Source of the DNA: DASQFQ01 sp963805525
Lineage (GTDB): Bacteria; Actinomycetota; Thermoleophilia; Solirubrobacterales; Solirubrobacteraceae
Assembly (NCBI GenBank): GCA_963805525.1
Contig: CAWDUT010000006.1
Span: 62,001-126,000 of the forward strand
DNA length: 64,000 bases
Reading direction: 5' to 3'
Shown here: positions 52,255 through 60,683 of the stretch, one piece after another
Layout: every line of letters begins with the position of its first letter
Position numbering within the stretch: position 1 is the stretch's first letter
Notes under the pieces: model-generated
The model's database searches: none
The model's input: the letters and a program-made list of their open reading frames with translations, nothing else
Told to the model about the DNA's origin: nothing
Program-made: the position numbers and the translations under genes

Positions 52255-53466
52255 TCACTGCGGCGTGGCTGTGGGGGTGACCGCCGCTTCGGCGGTCGGC
52301 GTGGGGGTGGGCTCGGCCGGCGTCGCGGTGGGCTCCGGCGTGGTCGTGGGGGTCGGGGTGGTGGCCGGCTCTTCGGTGGGGATCGGCGTGGCGGTCGGCG
52401 GCACCGCAGCCTCGTCGGGCGGGACGATGGCGGCCGGCTCCGGGGTGGGCGTGGCCGTGGGAGCGGGCCGCGCGGTCCGGTGAGGAACCGGGCGGGCGGT
52501 GGGCGCCGCGACGACCACGGCTGCGGTCGGCTGGGCACGCGGGTGGGACGGCGGGCGGTGCTGGGCCACCTCGACGGCGCCGCCGGCCACGGCCACCGAG
52601 GCCGAGGCGACCACGAGCGTCTTGGTCGCGCCGGCGACCAGCGCCGAGCCGCTGACGGCGCTCGACGCCCCGCCGCCGGCGGTGCCGAGCAGCCCGGCGA
52701 GCCAGCCGCCGAGCAGCAGCCCCGACGGGCCGGGGAGCACGCACGCGAGCTGCGCGTGGCGGTGGCGCAGCGCCTGGCGGTGGGCGCGGCAGCTCTCGCA
52801 CACCCGCAGGTGGTCGCGCAGGAGACGCGGCGGGCGGCCGGGGCGGTCGACCGCGAGCGCGAGCTGCTCGCGAATGCGGGCGCAGTCGGTGTCGCGCGCC
52901 TCGGCGGCCTCGGCGAGCCCGCTGCGGGCGCGGACGAGCAGCGACTTCACGGCCGGGACGGTGACGCCGAGCGCGGTGCCGAGCTCCTCGTAGGAGAGGC
53001 CCTCGAGCTCGCGGATGATCAATGCAGAACGCTGCGTTTCCGGCAGCGCGTGGAGGTCGGCGACGAGGCGCCTGAGGTCCTCCCGGCGCTCGGCCTCGAC
53101 GACCGGGTCGGTGCCGCCGGGGAGCAGCTCGTCGGGCTGCAGCGGCGGCGCGGGGGCGCGGCGGACGTAGTCGATGCAGCGGTTGTGGGCGACGCGGTAG
53201 AGCCACGCGCGCACGGCGATCTCGCGGTCGCCGGTGCGCAGCGCGCCGTAGGCGCGGAGGAAGACGTCCTGCACGACGTCCTCCGCCTCGGTGGAGCCGC
53301 GCAGCATGTGGCGCACGTAGGCGAGCAGCCGCGCCTCGTAGCGGTCGTGGATGACGCGGAACGCGTCCTCCCGGCCGGCGCGGAAGAGGGCGAGCAGCTG
53401 CTCGTCGGAGCGCAGGCGCAACAGCGGCGTCGGCAGTGGGCGGGGGAGGGGGACCGCAGCGGCCAC
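52255..53466 (-). CDS. ECF sigma factor fused to zinc anti-sigma-like motif, membrane segment and Pro/Thr-rich tail
   Basis: 403 aa from GTG 53466. Region sigma-2 at about 30-100 (ARLLAYVRHMLRGSTEAEDVVQDVFLRAYG) and sigma-4 at about 131-184 (LPETQRSALIIRELEGLSYEELGTAL). Then H219-x3-C223-x2-C226, the HxxxCxxC motif of zinc anti-sigma factors, a hydrophobic Gly/Ala-rich region about 248-298 able to cross the membrane, and a low-complexity Pro/Thr/Ala/Glu tail to the end. Actinobacterial ECF groups with C-terminal membrane extensions are known (ECF52/53-like). Divergent from a secreted glycosidase, a likely target. Confidence 0.88.
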   Translation of the reverse strand: MAAAVPLPRPLPTPLLRLRSDEQLLALFRAGREDAFRVIHDRYEARLLAYVRHMLRGSTEAEDVVQDVFLRAYGALRTGDREIAVRAWLYRVAHNRCIDYVRRAPAPPLQPDELLPGGTDPVVEAERREDLRRLVADLHALPETQRSALIIRELEGLSYEELGTALGVTVPAVKSLLVRARSGLAEAAEARDTDCARIREQLALAVDRPGRPPRLLRDHLRVCESCRAHRQALRHRHAQLACVLPGPSGLLLGGWLAGLLGTAGGGASSAVSGSALVAGATKTLVVASASVAVAGGAVEVAQHRPPSHPRAQPTAAVVVAAPTARPVPHRTARPAPTATPTPEPAAIVPPDEAAVPPTATPIPTEEPATTPTPTTTPEPTATPAEPTPTPTAEAAVTPTATPQ

Positions 53467-53550
53467 TGCCCTCTGAAACGCGAGGGCGGCAGGGACGGAT
53501 CGGTTTTCTCATTTGTCGCTTCGTGCGGTCGGCGGAGGCGTTCCGGCGGC

Positions 53551-54843
53551 ATGCGATCCACCCTGCTGCTGCTCATCGTGCTGGTGCTGGCGGCTCCGGC
53601 GCGCGCCGCCGGGCCGGAGATCGGCGTCGCCGACGACCGCGTCCTGATGGCGGGCGGCGCGCAGGCCGATCGCGTGGTGGCGGAGTGGCAGGCGAACGGG
53701 GTCGACGTCGTGCGGGTCTTCGCCCAGTCGACGCGGATCGAGCGCTGGGGCTGGAGCGAGCTCGACGCCTCGGTGGCGCGGGTGCGCGGCGCGGGGATGG
53801 AGCCGATCCTCACCGTCGTCGGGCCGGTGGTGCGGCCGGACAAGGAGAGGTTCGCGGCGTTCGCCGGGCAGGTCGCGGCGCGCTACGGCGCGACGGTCGA
53901 CCGCTACATCGTCTGGAACGAGCCCAACCTCCCGGGCTGGCTGCTGCCGCAGGCGGCGTGCTCGCACGGGCGCTGCTCGCCGGTGGCGCCGCACCTCTAC
54001 CGCGGGCTCGTGCGCGCCGCCCGGCCCGCGATCCGGGCGGCCGACCCCGGCGCCCAGGTGCTGATCGGGGCGATGTCCTCGCGCGGGCAGGACCTGCGCG
54101 CGAAGGACGTGACCGAGCGCCCGATGGTGTTCCTGCGCGCGCTCGGCTGCGTCGACGCGCGCTGGCACCGGCTGCGGTCCGGCTACTGCAAGGACTTCAA
54201 GCCCGCCACGGCCGACGGCTTCGCGTTCCACCCCCACGGGACGCTCAACTCGCCCGACCGCCCGTATCCGAACCCCGACGACGTCAACCTCGCCTCGCTC
54301 GGCCGGCTCGAGGGCGCGCTCGACCGCCTGCAGCGCGGCGGGCGGCTGCTGGCGACGACGCCGCGGCTCGGCCTCTACCTCGACGAGTACGGCTACCAGA
54401 CCCGCCCGCCCGACCGGACCGCGGGCGTCTCGCTCGCCACGCAGGACCGCTGGCTGCAGCGCGCCGCCTACCGCGCCTGGCGCGATCCGCGCGTGAAGCT
54501 GCTGGTCCAGTACCAGTGGCTCGACGAGCCGCTGCGGCCGCCGTTCGCGGGCTGGCAGTCGGGGCTGCGCTTCGTCACCGGCAAGCCGAAGCCCGCGCTC
54601 GCGCACTTCGACACGCCGATGGCGCTCGACTCTGCCCGGTCGCGGCTGTGGGGGCAGGCGCGGCCGGGCGGGGCGCAGACGGTGCGGGTCGAGCGGCGGC
54701 TGCGCGGGGCGAAGCGGTACGCGGCACTCGCGACGGTGCAGACCGACGCCCGCGGCTACTGGACGCTCCGGCTCCGGCTGACGCGCGGCGCCCGTTACCG
54801 CTTCAGGACCGCGACCGCGACGAGCGCGAGCTTCCGCCGCTGA
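53551..54843 (+). CDS. Secreted clan GH-A glycoside hydrolase-like protein
   Basis: 430 aa. Signal peptide 1-19 (LLLLIVLVLAAPARA). A (beta/alpha)8 barrel is suggested by VDVVRVFAQSTRIERWGW, acid/base Glu124 in YIVWNEPNLPGW, DGFAFHPHGT and nucleophile candidate Glu279 in LYLDEYGYQT. The last 70 residues are a basic beta module (VRVERRLRGAKRYAALATVQTD). Substrate unknown; resembles cellulase/xylanase-fold proteins. Shares an 84-bp intergenic region with the ECF gene. Confidence 0.82.
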   Translation: MRSTLLLLIVLVLAAPARAAGPEIGVADDRVLMAGGAQADRVVAEWQANGVDVVRVFAQSTRIERWGWSELDASVARVRGAGMEPILTVVGPVVRPDKERFAAFAGQVAARYGATVDRYIVWNEPNLPGWLLPQAACSHGRCSPVAPHLYRGLVRAARPAIRAADPGAQVLIGAMSSRGQDLRAKDVTERPMVFLRALGCVDARWHRLRSGYCKDFKPATADGFAFHPHGTLNSPDRPYPNPDDVNLASLGRLEGALDRLQRGGRLLATTPRLGLYLDEYGYQTRPPDRTAGVSLATQDRWLQRAAYRAWRDPRVKLLVQYQWLDEPLRPPFAGWQSGLRFVTGKPKPALAHFDTPMALDSARSRLWGQARPGGAQTVRVERRLRGAKRYAALATVQTDARGYWTLRLRLTRGARYRFRTATATSASFRR

Positions 54844-54852
54844 GCACGGCGA

Positions 54853-55398
54853 TCACGCCGACGAGGGCTTCCCTCCGCCGCGGAGGACCTCTTCTGCTTC
54901 CGCGAGCCATTCTTCCTGCAGTTTCAGCAGTTTCCGCGCATAGCGGTGGTTGACGTCGAGGAGGTGCGCGCGGTGGGTGATGTCCGCGGCGCGCTCCTGC
55001 CCCGCGTCGACGCCCGCCAGCGCCGCCTCGAGGTCGGGGCGCATCGCCTCCAGCCCTTCGAGCACCGCGGCCGGGTCGACGAGATCGGCGGCGGCCAGGC
55101 GGATCACCGGCTCGTTCTGGATCCGCGGCAGGGTCGCGGGCGTGCGGACCCACTCCGCCAGCGCCTCGCGACCGCGCTCGGTGAGCGTGTAGTGGGTGCG
55201 CTCGCGCGTCCGGCCCGGCGTCTTGTGTGCCGCGAGGTAGCCGTGCGCCTCGAGTCGCTTCGGCTCCGCGTACCACTGGCTCGGCGCGGCGTCCCAGTAC
55301 ACGCGGCCGTCCTCGGCCATGCGGCGGAGGTCGTGCGGGCCGGCGCCGCCGCGGCCGACGAGGACGAGGATCACGAACGAGAAAGGGCTGAGGCGCAT
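54853..55398 (-). CDS. PadR-family transcriptional regulator
   Basis: 181 aa. N-terminal winged helix beginning SPFSFVILVLVGRGGAGPHDLRRM with HYTLTERGREALAEWV as the wing/strand, then a C-terminal coiled-coil region (LLDVNHRYARKLLKLQEEWLAEAEEVL) for dimerisation. Usually represses an adjacent gene until a small effector binds. Divergent from the cupin gene; palindromic CTCCG-CGGAG sites lie between them. ATG 55398 is chosen over TTG 55407. Confidence 0.88.
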   Translation of the reverse strand: MRLSPFSFVILVLVGRGGAGPHDLRRMAEDGRVYWDAAPSQWYAEPKRLEAHGYLAAHKTPGRTRERTHYTLTERGREALAEWVRTPATLPRIQNEPVIRLAAADLVDPAAVLEGLEAMRPDLEAALAGVDAGQERAADITHRAHLLDVNHRYARKLLKLQEEWLAEAEEVLRGGGKPSSA

Positions 55399-55400
55399 GC

Positions 55401-55450
55401 TTGACAAAGCTCCGAATCGGAGTTACGGTTGAAAAGTCCGATACGGAGTT
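55401..55450 (+). promoter_or_regulatory. Cupin promoter with PadR-type operators
   Basis: -35 TTGACA (55401-55406), 17-nt spacer, -10 TACGGT (55424-55429). The perfect palindrome CTCCG-AAT-CGGAG (55410-55422) fills the spacer; a second copy TCCG-ATA-CGGA (55437-55447) sits just after the expected start of transcription, 26 nt further on. Both share CCGA-n2-CGGAGTT on one side. Ideal layout for repression by the neighbouring PadR protein. Confidence 0.7.
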
Positions 55451-55467
55451 TACCCGGGAGCCACCGC

Positions 55468-55884
55468 ATGACCACCACCACCTCAGACCTGAACTTCCTC
55501 GGAGCCACCGCGCGCGTGCTCGCCTCCGGCGAGGACTATGGCCTCGTCCACATGGACATGCCCGCCGGCGAGATGCCGCCGCTGCACGTCCATCGCGACG
55601 AGGACGAGGGCTTCTACTGCCTCGGCGGCGAGATCACGCTGTACCTGCCCGGCGAGTCGGTGACGCTGCGCGCCGGTGACTTCATCCTCGCCCCGCGCGG
55701 CATCCCGCACAGCTACGAGGTCGGCGCCGACGGCTGCCGCGCGCTGGTCTCGAGCGCACCCGGCGGCTTCGAGCGCTTCGTGATCGCGGTCGCGGCACTC
55801 GACGAGATCAGCCCGGAGATCCTCGGCCGCGTCGCCGACGAGCACGGCATCGACATCCTCGGCCCTCCCGGCGCCCGCCCCTAA
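55468..55884 (+). CDS. Cupin-domain protein under PadR control
   Basis: 138 aa. Motif 1 PPLHVHRDEDEGFYCLGGE supplies His/His/Glu, motif 2 PRGIPHSYEVG the last His. Resembles quercetinase/YxaG-like and small single-domain cupins of unknown substrate. Unlike many first genes here it has a leader (about 30 nt). Its end overlaps the convergent kinase gene by 4 bp. Confidence 0.87.
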   Translation: MTTTTSDLNFLGATARVLASGEDYGLVHMDMPAGEMPPLHVHRDEDEGFYCLGGEITLYLPGESVTLRAGDFILAPRGIPHSYEVGADGCRALVSSAPGGFERFVIAVAALDEISPEILGRVADEHGIDILGPPGARP

Positions 55885-56759
55885 CGGGCGCCCGCCTCCT
55901 TGAGCACCTGCGCCGCGGCGAAGTTGGCCGCGGCCAGGGCCTCGCCCGGTTCCTCCCCGCTGAGCCGGGAGGCGAGCCAGCCGGCGGTGAAGGCGTCGCC
56001 GGCGCCGGTGGAGTCGACCCGCGCCGGGGCCGGGCTCGCCCGCCCGCGCTCGACGCGCTCGCCGTCCGACCACAGCGCGCCCTCCTTGCCGAGCGTGATC
56101 ACGACCTCGCGGCCGTCCTTGGCGAGCGCCCAGGCGGCGGCCTCGGGGTCGCGCGCGCCGGTCAGCACGGCGGCCTCCTCGGCGTTCGGGAGCAGCAGGC
56201 CCACGCGGCGCGTCCAGCCCAAGAACGCGGCCGAGCCGAGGTTGGCCAGCGGTGCGGCGGAGGCCGGGTCGACGGAGATCGACATCCCCGCCGCGCGCGC
56301 GTGCTCGAGCGCGACCAGCCCCGCCGAGCGCGAGCCGGGGTCGAGCAGCGTGTAGCCGGAGAGGTGGAGGTGCTTGCCCTCGGTGAACTCGTCGATCGGG
56401 AGGTCGGCGGGCTCGAGCGCCGCGTTGGCGCCGCGGTCGGGGAGCATCGTGCGCTCGCCGCCCGGCTCGACGATCACGACGCAGGTGCCGGTCGGCCGCT
56501 GCGCGTCGATGGCGATCTCGAGCTCGACGCCGCCCTCGCGCAGCTCGGCGAGCGCGGCCTGGCCGGCGCTGTCCTCGCCGACGCGGGCGACCAGCAGCGT
56601 CGGCACCCCGGCGGCGGCCAGCCGCGCGGCGACGTTGGCCCCGCCGCCGCCCGGGCGGCGGACGATCTCCGCGGGCGTGTCGGAGGCGTGGGCGAGCGGG
56701 GAGCTGACCGTGGCGACGACGTCGGCCATCAGGTCGCCGACCACGATCACCGAGGTCAC
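55881..56759 (-). CDS. psuK: PfkB-family carbohydrate kinase, probable pseudouridine kinase
   Basis: 292 aa from GTG 56759 (overlaps the psuG stop, GTGA). Ribokinase fold: GGGGANVAARLAAAG near the N-terminus and the ATP/anion-hole motif DSTGAGDAFTAGWLA near 245-259, with catalytic Asp. Adjacent to and co-translated with psuG, so it most likely phosphorylates pseudouridine to pseudouridine 5'-phosphate. Another sugar kinase role cannot be excluded from sequence alone. Confidence 0.82.
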   Translation of the reverse strand: MTSVIVVGDLMADVVATVSSPLAHASDTPAEIVRRPGGGGANVAARLAAAGVPTLLVARVGEDSAGQAALAELREGGVELEIAIDAQRPTGTCVVIVEPGGERTMLPDRGANAALEPADLPIDEFTEGKHLHLSGYTLLDPGSRSAGLVALEHARAAGMSISVDPASAAPLANLGSAAFLGWTRRVGLLLPNAEEAAVLTGARDPEAAAWALAKDGREVVITLGKEGALWSDGERVERGRASPAPARVDSTGAGDAFTAGWLASRLSGEEPGEALAAANFAAAQVLKEAGAR

Positions 56760-57649
56760 AGCGCCGCCGCCACCGCGATCTGGCCCGCCAGCGCGGCGTT
56801 GCGCAGCACGAGCCGCACGTTCGCGCGCAGGCTCGCGCCGCCGGTCCGCTCGTGGAAGCGCGCGAGCAGGAACGGGGTCACGTCGCGCCCGCGGATCCCC
56901 TCCGCGCCGGCGGCCGCGAGCGCGTCGGCGAGCACGCGCTCGTGGAGCTCCGGGTCGAGCTGCTCGTCGAGCGGGTTGGCGACGACCAGCGCGCCGTCGA
57001 TGCCCAGCTCCTCGCGCGCCCGCAGCGCCGCGGCCACCTCGGCCGGCGAGTCGAGCCGCCACGGCGCCGGGTGGCCGGAGTCGGCGAGGTAGAAGCCCGG
57101 GAAGCGATCCGTGCCGTAGCCGGCCACGCCGACCCCGAGCGTCTCGAGGCGCTCCAAGGTCGCGGGCACGTCGAGGATCGACTTCACGCCCGAGCACACC
57201 ACGCAGATCGGCGTGCGCGAGAGCGCGACGAGGTCGGCCGACTCGTCCCACGTCTCCTGCGCCTCCCGGTGGACGCCGCCGAGGCCGCCGGTCGCGAACA
57301 CGCGGATGCCCACCCGCGCGGCGACGTGCGCGGTGGCGGCCACCGTGGTCGCGCCGCTCGCGCCCCGCGCCGCCGCGAGCGGCAGGTCGCGCGCGCTCAG
57401 CTTGGCGATGTCGTCGCGCGAGGCGACCGCGTCGAGCTGCGCGTCCGAGAGCCCGACCCGCACCGTCCCGTCGAGCAGCGCGATCGTGGCCGGCACGGCG
57501 CCCTGCTCCCGCACCGCGGCCTCGATCTCGCGCGCGATCCGCGCGTTGTCGGGGCGGGGCAGGCCGTGGGCGATGATCGTCGACTCGAGCGCCACCACCG
57601 CGCCGCCGCCCGCCAGCGCGGCCGTGACCTCGTCGGCGAGCTCGATCAT
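56756..57649 (-). CDS. psuG: Pseudouridine-5'-phosphate glycosidase
   Basis: 297 aa, typical length. Family motifs ALESTIIAHGLPRPDN, GVKSILDVPATLE, LGVGVAGYGTDRFPGFYLADSG and VANPLDEQLD. Splits the C-C glycosidic bond of pseudouridine 5'-phosphate to uracil and ribose 5-phosphate, in the cytoplasm with a divalent metal. ATG 57649 overlaps the acyltransferase stop (ATGA); the kinase follows with GTGA, so pathway genes are co-translated. Confidence 0.94.
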   Translation of the reverse strand: MIELADEVTAALAGGGAVVALESTIIAHGLPRPDNARIAREIEAAVREQGAVPATIALLDGTVRVGLSDAQLDAVASRDDIAKLSARDLPLAAARGASGATTVAATAHVAARVGIRVFATGGLGGVHREAQETWDESADLVALSRTPICVVCSGVKSILDVPATLERLETLGVGVAGYGTDRFPGFYLADSGHPAPWRLDSPAEVAAALRAREELGIDGALVVANPLDEQLDPELHERVLADALAAAGAEGIRGRDVTPFLLARFHERTGGASLRANVRLVLRNAALAGQIAVAAAL

Positions 57650-58386
57650 GCGCGGCTCCGGTCCGCGGGCGGGTGGCGCTCGCGCAGCTCCGCGTCGGTG
57701 ACCTCGCGCACGAACCGCGCCGGCACGCCGAACACCACGGTTCGCGCGGCGACGTCCCTGGTGACCACGGAGCCCGCGCCGACCACCGCCTCCTCCCCGA
57801 TCTCGAGCCCGGTCATGAGCGTCACGTTCGCGCCGAGCCGGCTCGCCCGCCGCAGCGTCACGAACGGCAGGTCGACCCCGTGGTGGCGGCCCATCGTGTG
57901 GTCGTCGGTGACCGACAGACCGGGGCCGCAGAACACGTCCTCCTCGAACACCATGTCGTGGCCGAGGATCGCACCGGCCATCAGCTTCGACCGCGCGCCG
58001 ATGCGGCAGTCGCGACCGATCACGCCGCCGTGCCCGATCATCGACGCGGCGTCGAGCCGCGCCCGCTCGCGGATCAGCGAGTGGTCACCCACGACCGCCC
58101 CCGGGCCGAGCGAGGCGCCCGCGACGATGACCGCGTGGCAGCCGACCTGCGCGCCGGGCTCCAGCACGGTCGTCGCCTCGCCGGTCGAGGCGGCCGGCGT
58201 GGTGGTGTGGCGGCTGAGCACGAGGCGCTTGCCGAGCACGGCCCCGTCCTGGAGGACGCAGCCCGCGCCGATCACGACGCCCGGGTGGATCACGACGTTG
58301 GCGCCGAGCTCGGCGTCGTCCGGGATCTCGACGCCCGGTGCCACGAACAGACCCGGCGCGCGCTCCGACGCGCCGAGGCCGCTCAC
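57646..58386 (-). CDS. Hexapeptide-repeat acyltransferase (left-handed beta-helix)
   Basis: 246 aa from GTG 58386 (overlaps the glycosyltransferase stop). From about residue 12 a long series of [LIV]-G-x4 hexapeptide turns (GANVVIHPGVVIGAGCVLQDGAVLG, GARSKLMAGAILGHDMVF, GANVTLMTGLEIGEEAVVGAGSVV) builds a left-handed helix. An interrupting loop HHGVDLPFVTLRRA resembles those of sugar N- or O-acetyltransferases (WbpD/NeuD-like). Probably acetylates a nucleotide sugar or glycan. Upstream in-frame codons lie inside the glycosyltransferase gene. Confidence 0.82.
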   Translation of the reverse strand: MSGLGASERAPGLFVAPGVEIPDDAELGANVVIHPGVVIGAGCVLQDGAVLGKRLVLSRHTTTPAASTGEATTVLEPGAQVGCHAVIVAGASLGPGAVVGDHSLIRERARLDAASMIGHGGVIGRDCRIGARSKLMAGAILGHDMVFEEDVFCGPGLSVTDDHTMGRHHGVDLPFVTLRRASRLGANVTLMTGLEIGEEAVVGAGSVVTRDVAARTVVFGVPARFVREVTDAELRERHPPADRSRA

Positions 58387-59525
58387 CGCCACCGCCGGCG
58401 GCGTTCCGCGACGGGTTCGGCCGCCTCCTGCAGCCGCGCGATCTGCGCCTGCAGTTGCTCGCGTGCCTCCTCGAGGCTGCGCGCGTAGTTCTCCGCCACG
58501 ACCGCGCGCTCCGTCAGCGCCTCGCGCAGCACGAGCGCGTCCTGCTCCGTCGCCCACTGCAGCCGCACGAGCCTGGCGAGCTCGCGCAGCGGCCCGGTCG
58601 CCGGCTCCGCGTGCGGGTTCACCGAGCGGAACAGCTCGACGAGCTCGTAGGCGTGCGTGCGGGCGTCATGGTGGGCGAGCACGAGCTCGCGGTTGACCTG
58701 GCCCATGTCCCGGTCGTAGTCGGCGAGGTCGGCGACGAGCCGGTCGTGGTCGAGGACCCAGTCCGTCGCCTGGCCGGCGAAGTTGTCGGCCTCCATGGCG
58801 GGGTAGCGCTCCAGGGTGACCCAGCCGTCGCCACCCGCGAAGTCGAGCACGTAGGCGGCGCGGCCGCACGCCATCGCGTCGAGGATCGCGCGCGACTTGC
58901 CGACCACGATGTCGGCCGTGGCGATCTCGCTCAGCGGGTCGGGCATGGAGACGCCGTGCGCGCCGACGGTCACGCACTCGATCCCGGCCTCGCCCCACGC
59001 CTCCTCGAGCAGCTCCCGGCGGCGCCCCGACGCGTAGTTGCCGAGCAGCACCGCCCGCCGCGGGCGCTCGCGGATCTCGCCGGGCGGGCTCAGCCGTTTG
59101 GTGTCGATCGGGTGCCGCAGCCGCACGATCTCGCGCTCGCCGGCGAGCGCTTCGAGGTGCCTCGCGATGCGGTCGCTGCACACGACGACCACCGCGACGA
59201 CGCCCGGCAGCTGCGGCGGGGACTGGAAGTCGTGGTAGGCCGACGGAGCGCGGAACACCTGCGGCGTCTCCGGCCAGCGGTCGGCGAGCGCGTAGGCCAT
59301 CGCCGCGTCCTGGACCAGCAGCGCGTCGCAGGTCGCGGGCAGCCCGCCCTCCCCGATCGCCACGCGCAGCCCGCGGGAGAGCATGTGCTCCGACATCGCC
59401 CCGCCCTCGGCCGCGTGCACGGTCACCTCGTGCCCGAGCCGCTGCAGCTGCTCGGCGACGGTGAGCAGGTACGTCTCGCTGCCGCCGATGCCGACGAGGC
59501 CGTTCGTGGCCAGCACGATCTCCAT
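58383..59525 (-). CDS. Glycosyltransferase (GT-B, family 4-like) with C-terminal coiled coil
   Basis: 380 aa. N-terminal TNGLVGIGGSETYLLTVAEQLQRLGHEV is the GT-B acceptor domain with the Gly-rich loop; donor domain around IATADIVVGKSRAILDAMACGRAAYVLDFAGGDGWV, where the usual E-x7-E is replaced by K-x-R-x-I-L-D-A-M. The last 60 residues form a coiled coil (RSLEEAREQLQAQIARLQEA). Transfers a sugar to an unknown acceptor at the membrane face. Followed by the acyltransferase with GTGA overlap. Confidence 0.82.
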   Translation of the reverse strand: MEIVLATNGLVGIGGSETYLLTVAEQLQRLGHEVTVHAAEGGAMSEHMLSRGLRVAIGEGGLPATCDALLVQDAAMAYALADRWPETPQVFRAPSAYHDFQSPPQLPGVVAVVVVCSDRIARHLEALAGEREIVRLRHPIDTKRLSPPGEIRERPRRAVLLGNYASGRRRELLEEAWGEAGIECVTVGAHGVSMPDPLSEIATADIVVGKSRAILDAMACGRAAYVLDFAGGDGWVTLERYPAMEADNFAGQATDWVLDHDRLVADLADYDRDMGQVNRELVLAHHDARTHAYELVELFRSVNPHAEPATGPLRELARLVRLQWATEQDALVLREALTERAVVAENYARSLEEAREQLQAQIARLQEAAEPVAERRRRWR

Positions 59526-59540
59526 CGACGTAGTGTCGCC

Positions 59541-60683
59541 TTACTGGCGCGGCGCGTGCAATCCGAGCTCGCGCTTGAGGGCGAGCACCCGCGCGGCGGA
59601 CTCCTCGACGCGGCGGCGGAAGGCGGGCGAGCGCCGCGCCTCGGCGAGCAGCGCGCGCAGCACGCGCAGGTGGCTGCCGGGGCCGGTCGTGAGCACGAGG
59701 TCGGCGCCCGCGCGCACCGAGCGCACGCCCGCGACCGCCGGGCCGGAGCGCGCGGTGACGGCCTTCGCCTCGATCGAGTCGGTGACGATCACGCCGCGGA
59801 AGCCGAGCCGTTGGCGCAGCAGACGCTGGAGCACGTAGGACGACTGCGAGGCGATCGCGTCGGGGTCGAGCGAGGGGTAGACGGCGTGCGAGGCCATCAC
59901 GAGCGGCACGCGCGCTGCGATCGCGGCGCGGAACGGCGGCAGGTCCTCGCCGAGCAGCTGCTCCGGCGTGCGGGTCAGGCTGACCGGCGCGTCGTCGGTG
60001 TTCTCCGTCGCGGCGCCGAGGCCGGGGAAGTGCTTGGCGGTGGCGGCGACGTGGGTGCCGCGGTAGCCCTCGACCGCCGCGCGCGTGAGCGCCGCGACCT
60101 GCTTCGCGTCGCCGGGGAAGGAGCGGCCCCGCATCACCGGGCCGCTCGCGACGTCGGCGACCGGCGCGAGGTTGACGTTGACGCCCGCGGCGCGCAGGTC
60201 GTGGGCGGCGGCGCGGGCGTCTGCGCGGGCGCGCTCCGGCGTCGCCGCTGCGGCCTGGCCTTCGGCGGGCGCCGCCCACGTGAGGTTGCGGATCTCGCCG
60301 CCCTCCTGGTCGGTGGCGACGAGCGCGGAGCCGCCCGCCGCGCGCTGGAGCCGGGCGGTGAGGCGCGTGAGCGCCGGCTTCGAGGCGATGTTGTCCTTGA
60401 ACAGGATCACGCCCGCGGCGCGGCCCGCCTTCAGCGCTTCGGGGACGTAGGCGGGCGGCCCGGAGCCCGCGAAGCGCATGACCACGAGCTGCCCGACCTG
60501 ACGGAGAAGCGAGAGCTTGCGCGCCTCCTTCACCGGCGGCGGTGTCGGGGTCGCGCTCGCCCGCGGGGCGCTGGAGCGGGGCTTCGGGTCCTCGTGGCCG
60601 GCGCCGACCGCGACGCCGACCACCAGCGCGAGCGCGGCGGCGACCACGAGGGCCAGCCGCCGCCGCCTGGCCTCGGGCGTCAC
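59541..60683 (-). CDS. Glycoside hydrolase family 3, NagZ-like beta-N-acetylhexosaminidase
   Basis: 380 aa from GTG 60683 (overlaps the M28 stop, GTGA). N-terminal membrane anchor or signal (LALVVAAALALVVGVAVG, 10-27) and Pro-rich linker, then a GH3 barrel: VATDQEGGEIRNL, HDLRAAGVNVNLAPVADV, KHFPGLGAATENTDDAP and nucleophile Asp in VTDSIEAKA. The Asp-x-His dyad of NagZ (DSH) reads NTD here, as in some other actinobacterial members. Probably trims peptidoglycan-type sugars outside the membrane. Confidence 0.85.
   Translation of the reverse strand: MTPEARRRRLALVVAAALALVVGVAVGAGHEDPKPRSSAPRASATPTPPPVKEARKLSLLRQVGQLVVMRFAGSGPPAYVPEALKAGRAAGVILFKDNIASKPALTRLTARLQRAAGGSALVATDQEGGEIRNLTWAAPAEGQAAAATPERARADARAAAHDLRAAGVNVNLAPVADVASGPVMRGRSFPGDAKQVAALTRAAVEGYRGTHVAATAKHFPGLGAATENTDDAPVSLTRTPEQLLGEDLPPFRAAIAARVPLVMASHAVYPSLDPDAIASQSSYVLQRLLRQRLGFRGVIVTDSIEAKAVTARSGPAVAGVRSVRAGADLVLTTGPGSHLRVLRALLAEARRSPAFRRRVEESAARVLALKRELGLHAPRQ

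Noticed and set aside
52260..52500. Low-complexity GTGGGGGT-type tract as a non-coding repeat or slippage origin
   Set aside because: It is the coding sequence of the Pro/Thr-rich tail of the ECF sigma factor; codon periodicity is intact.
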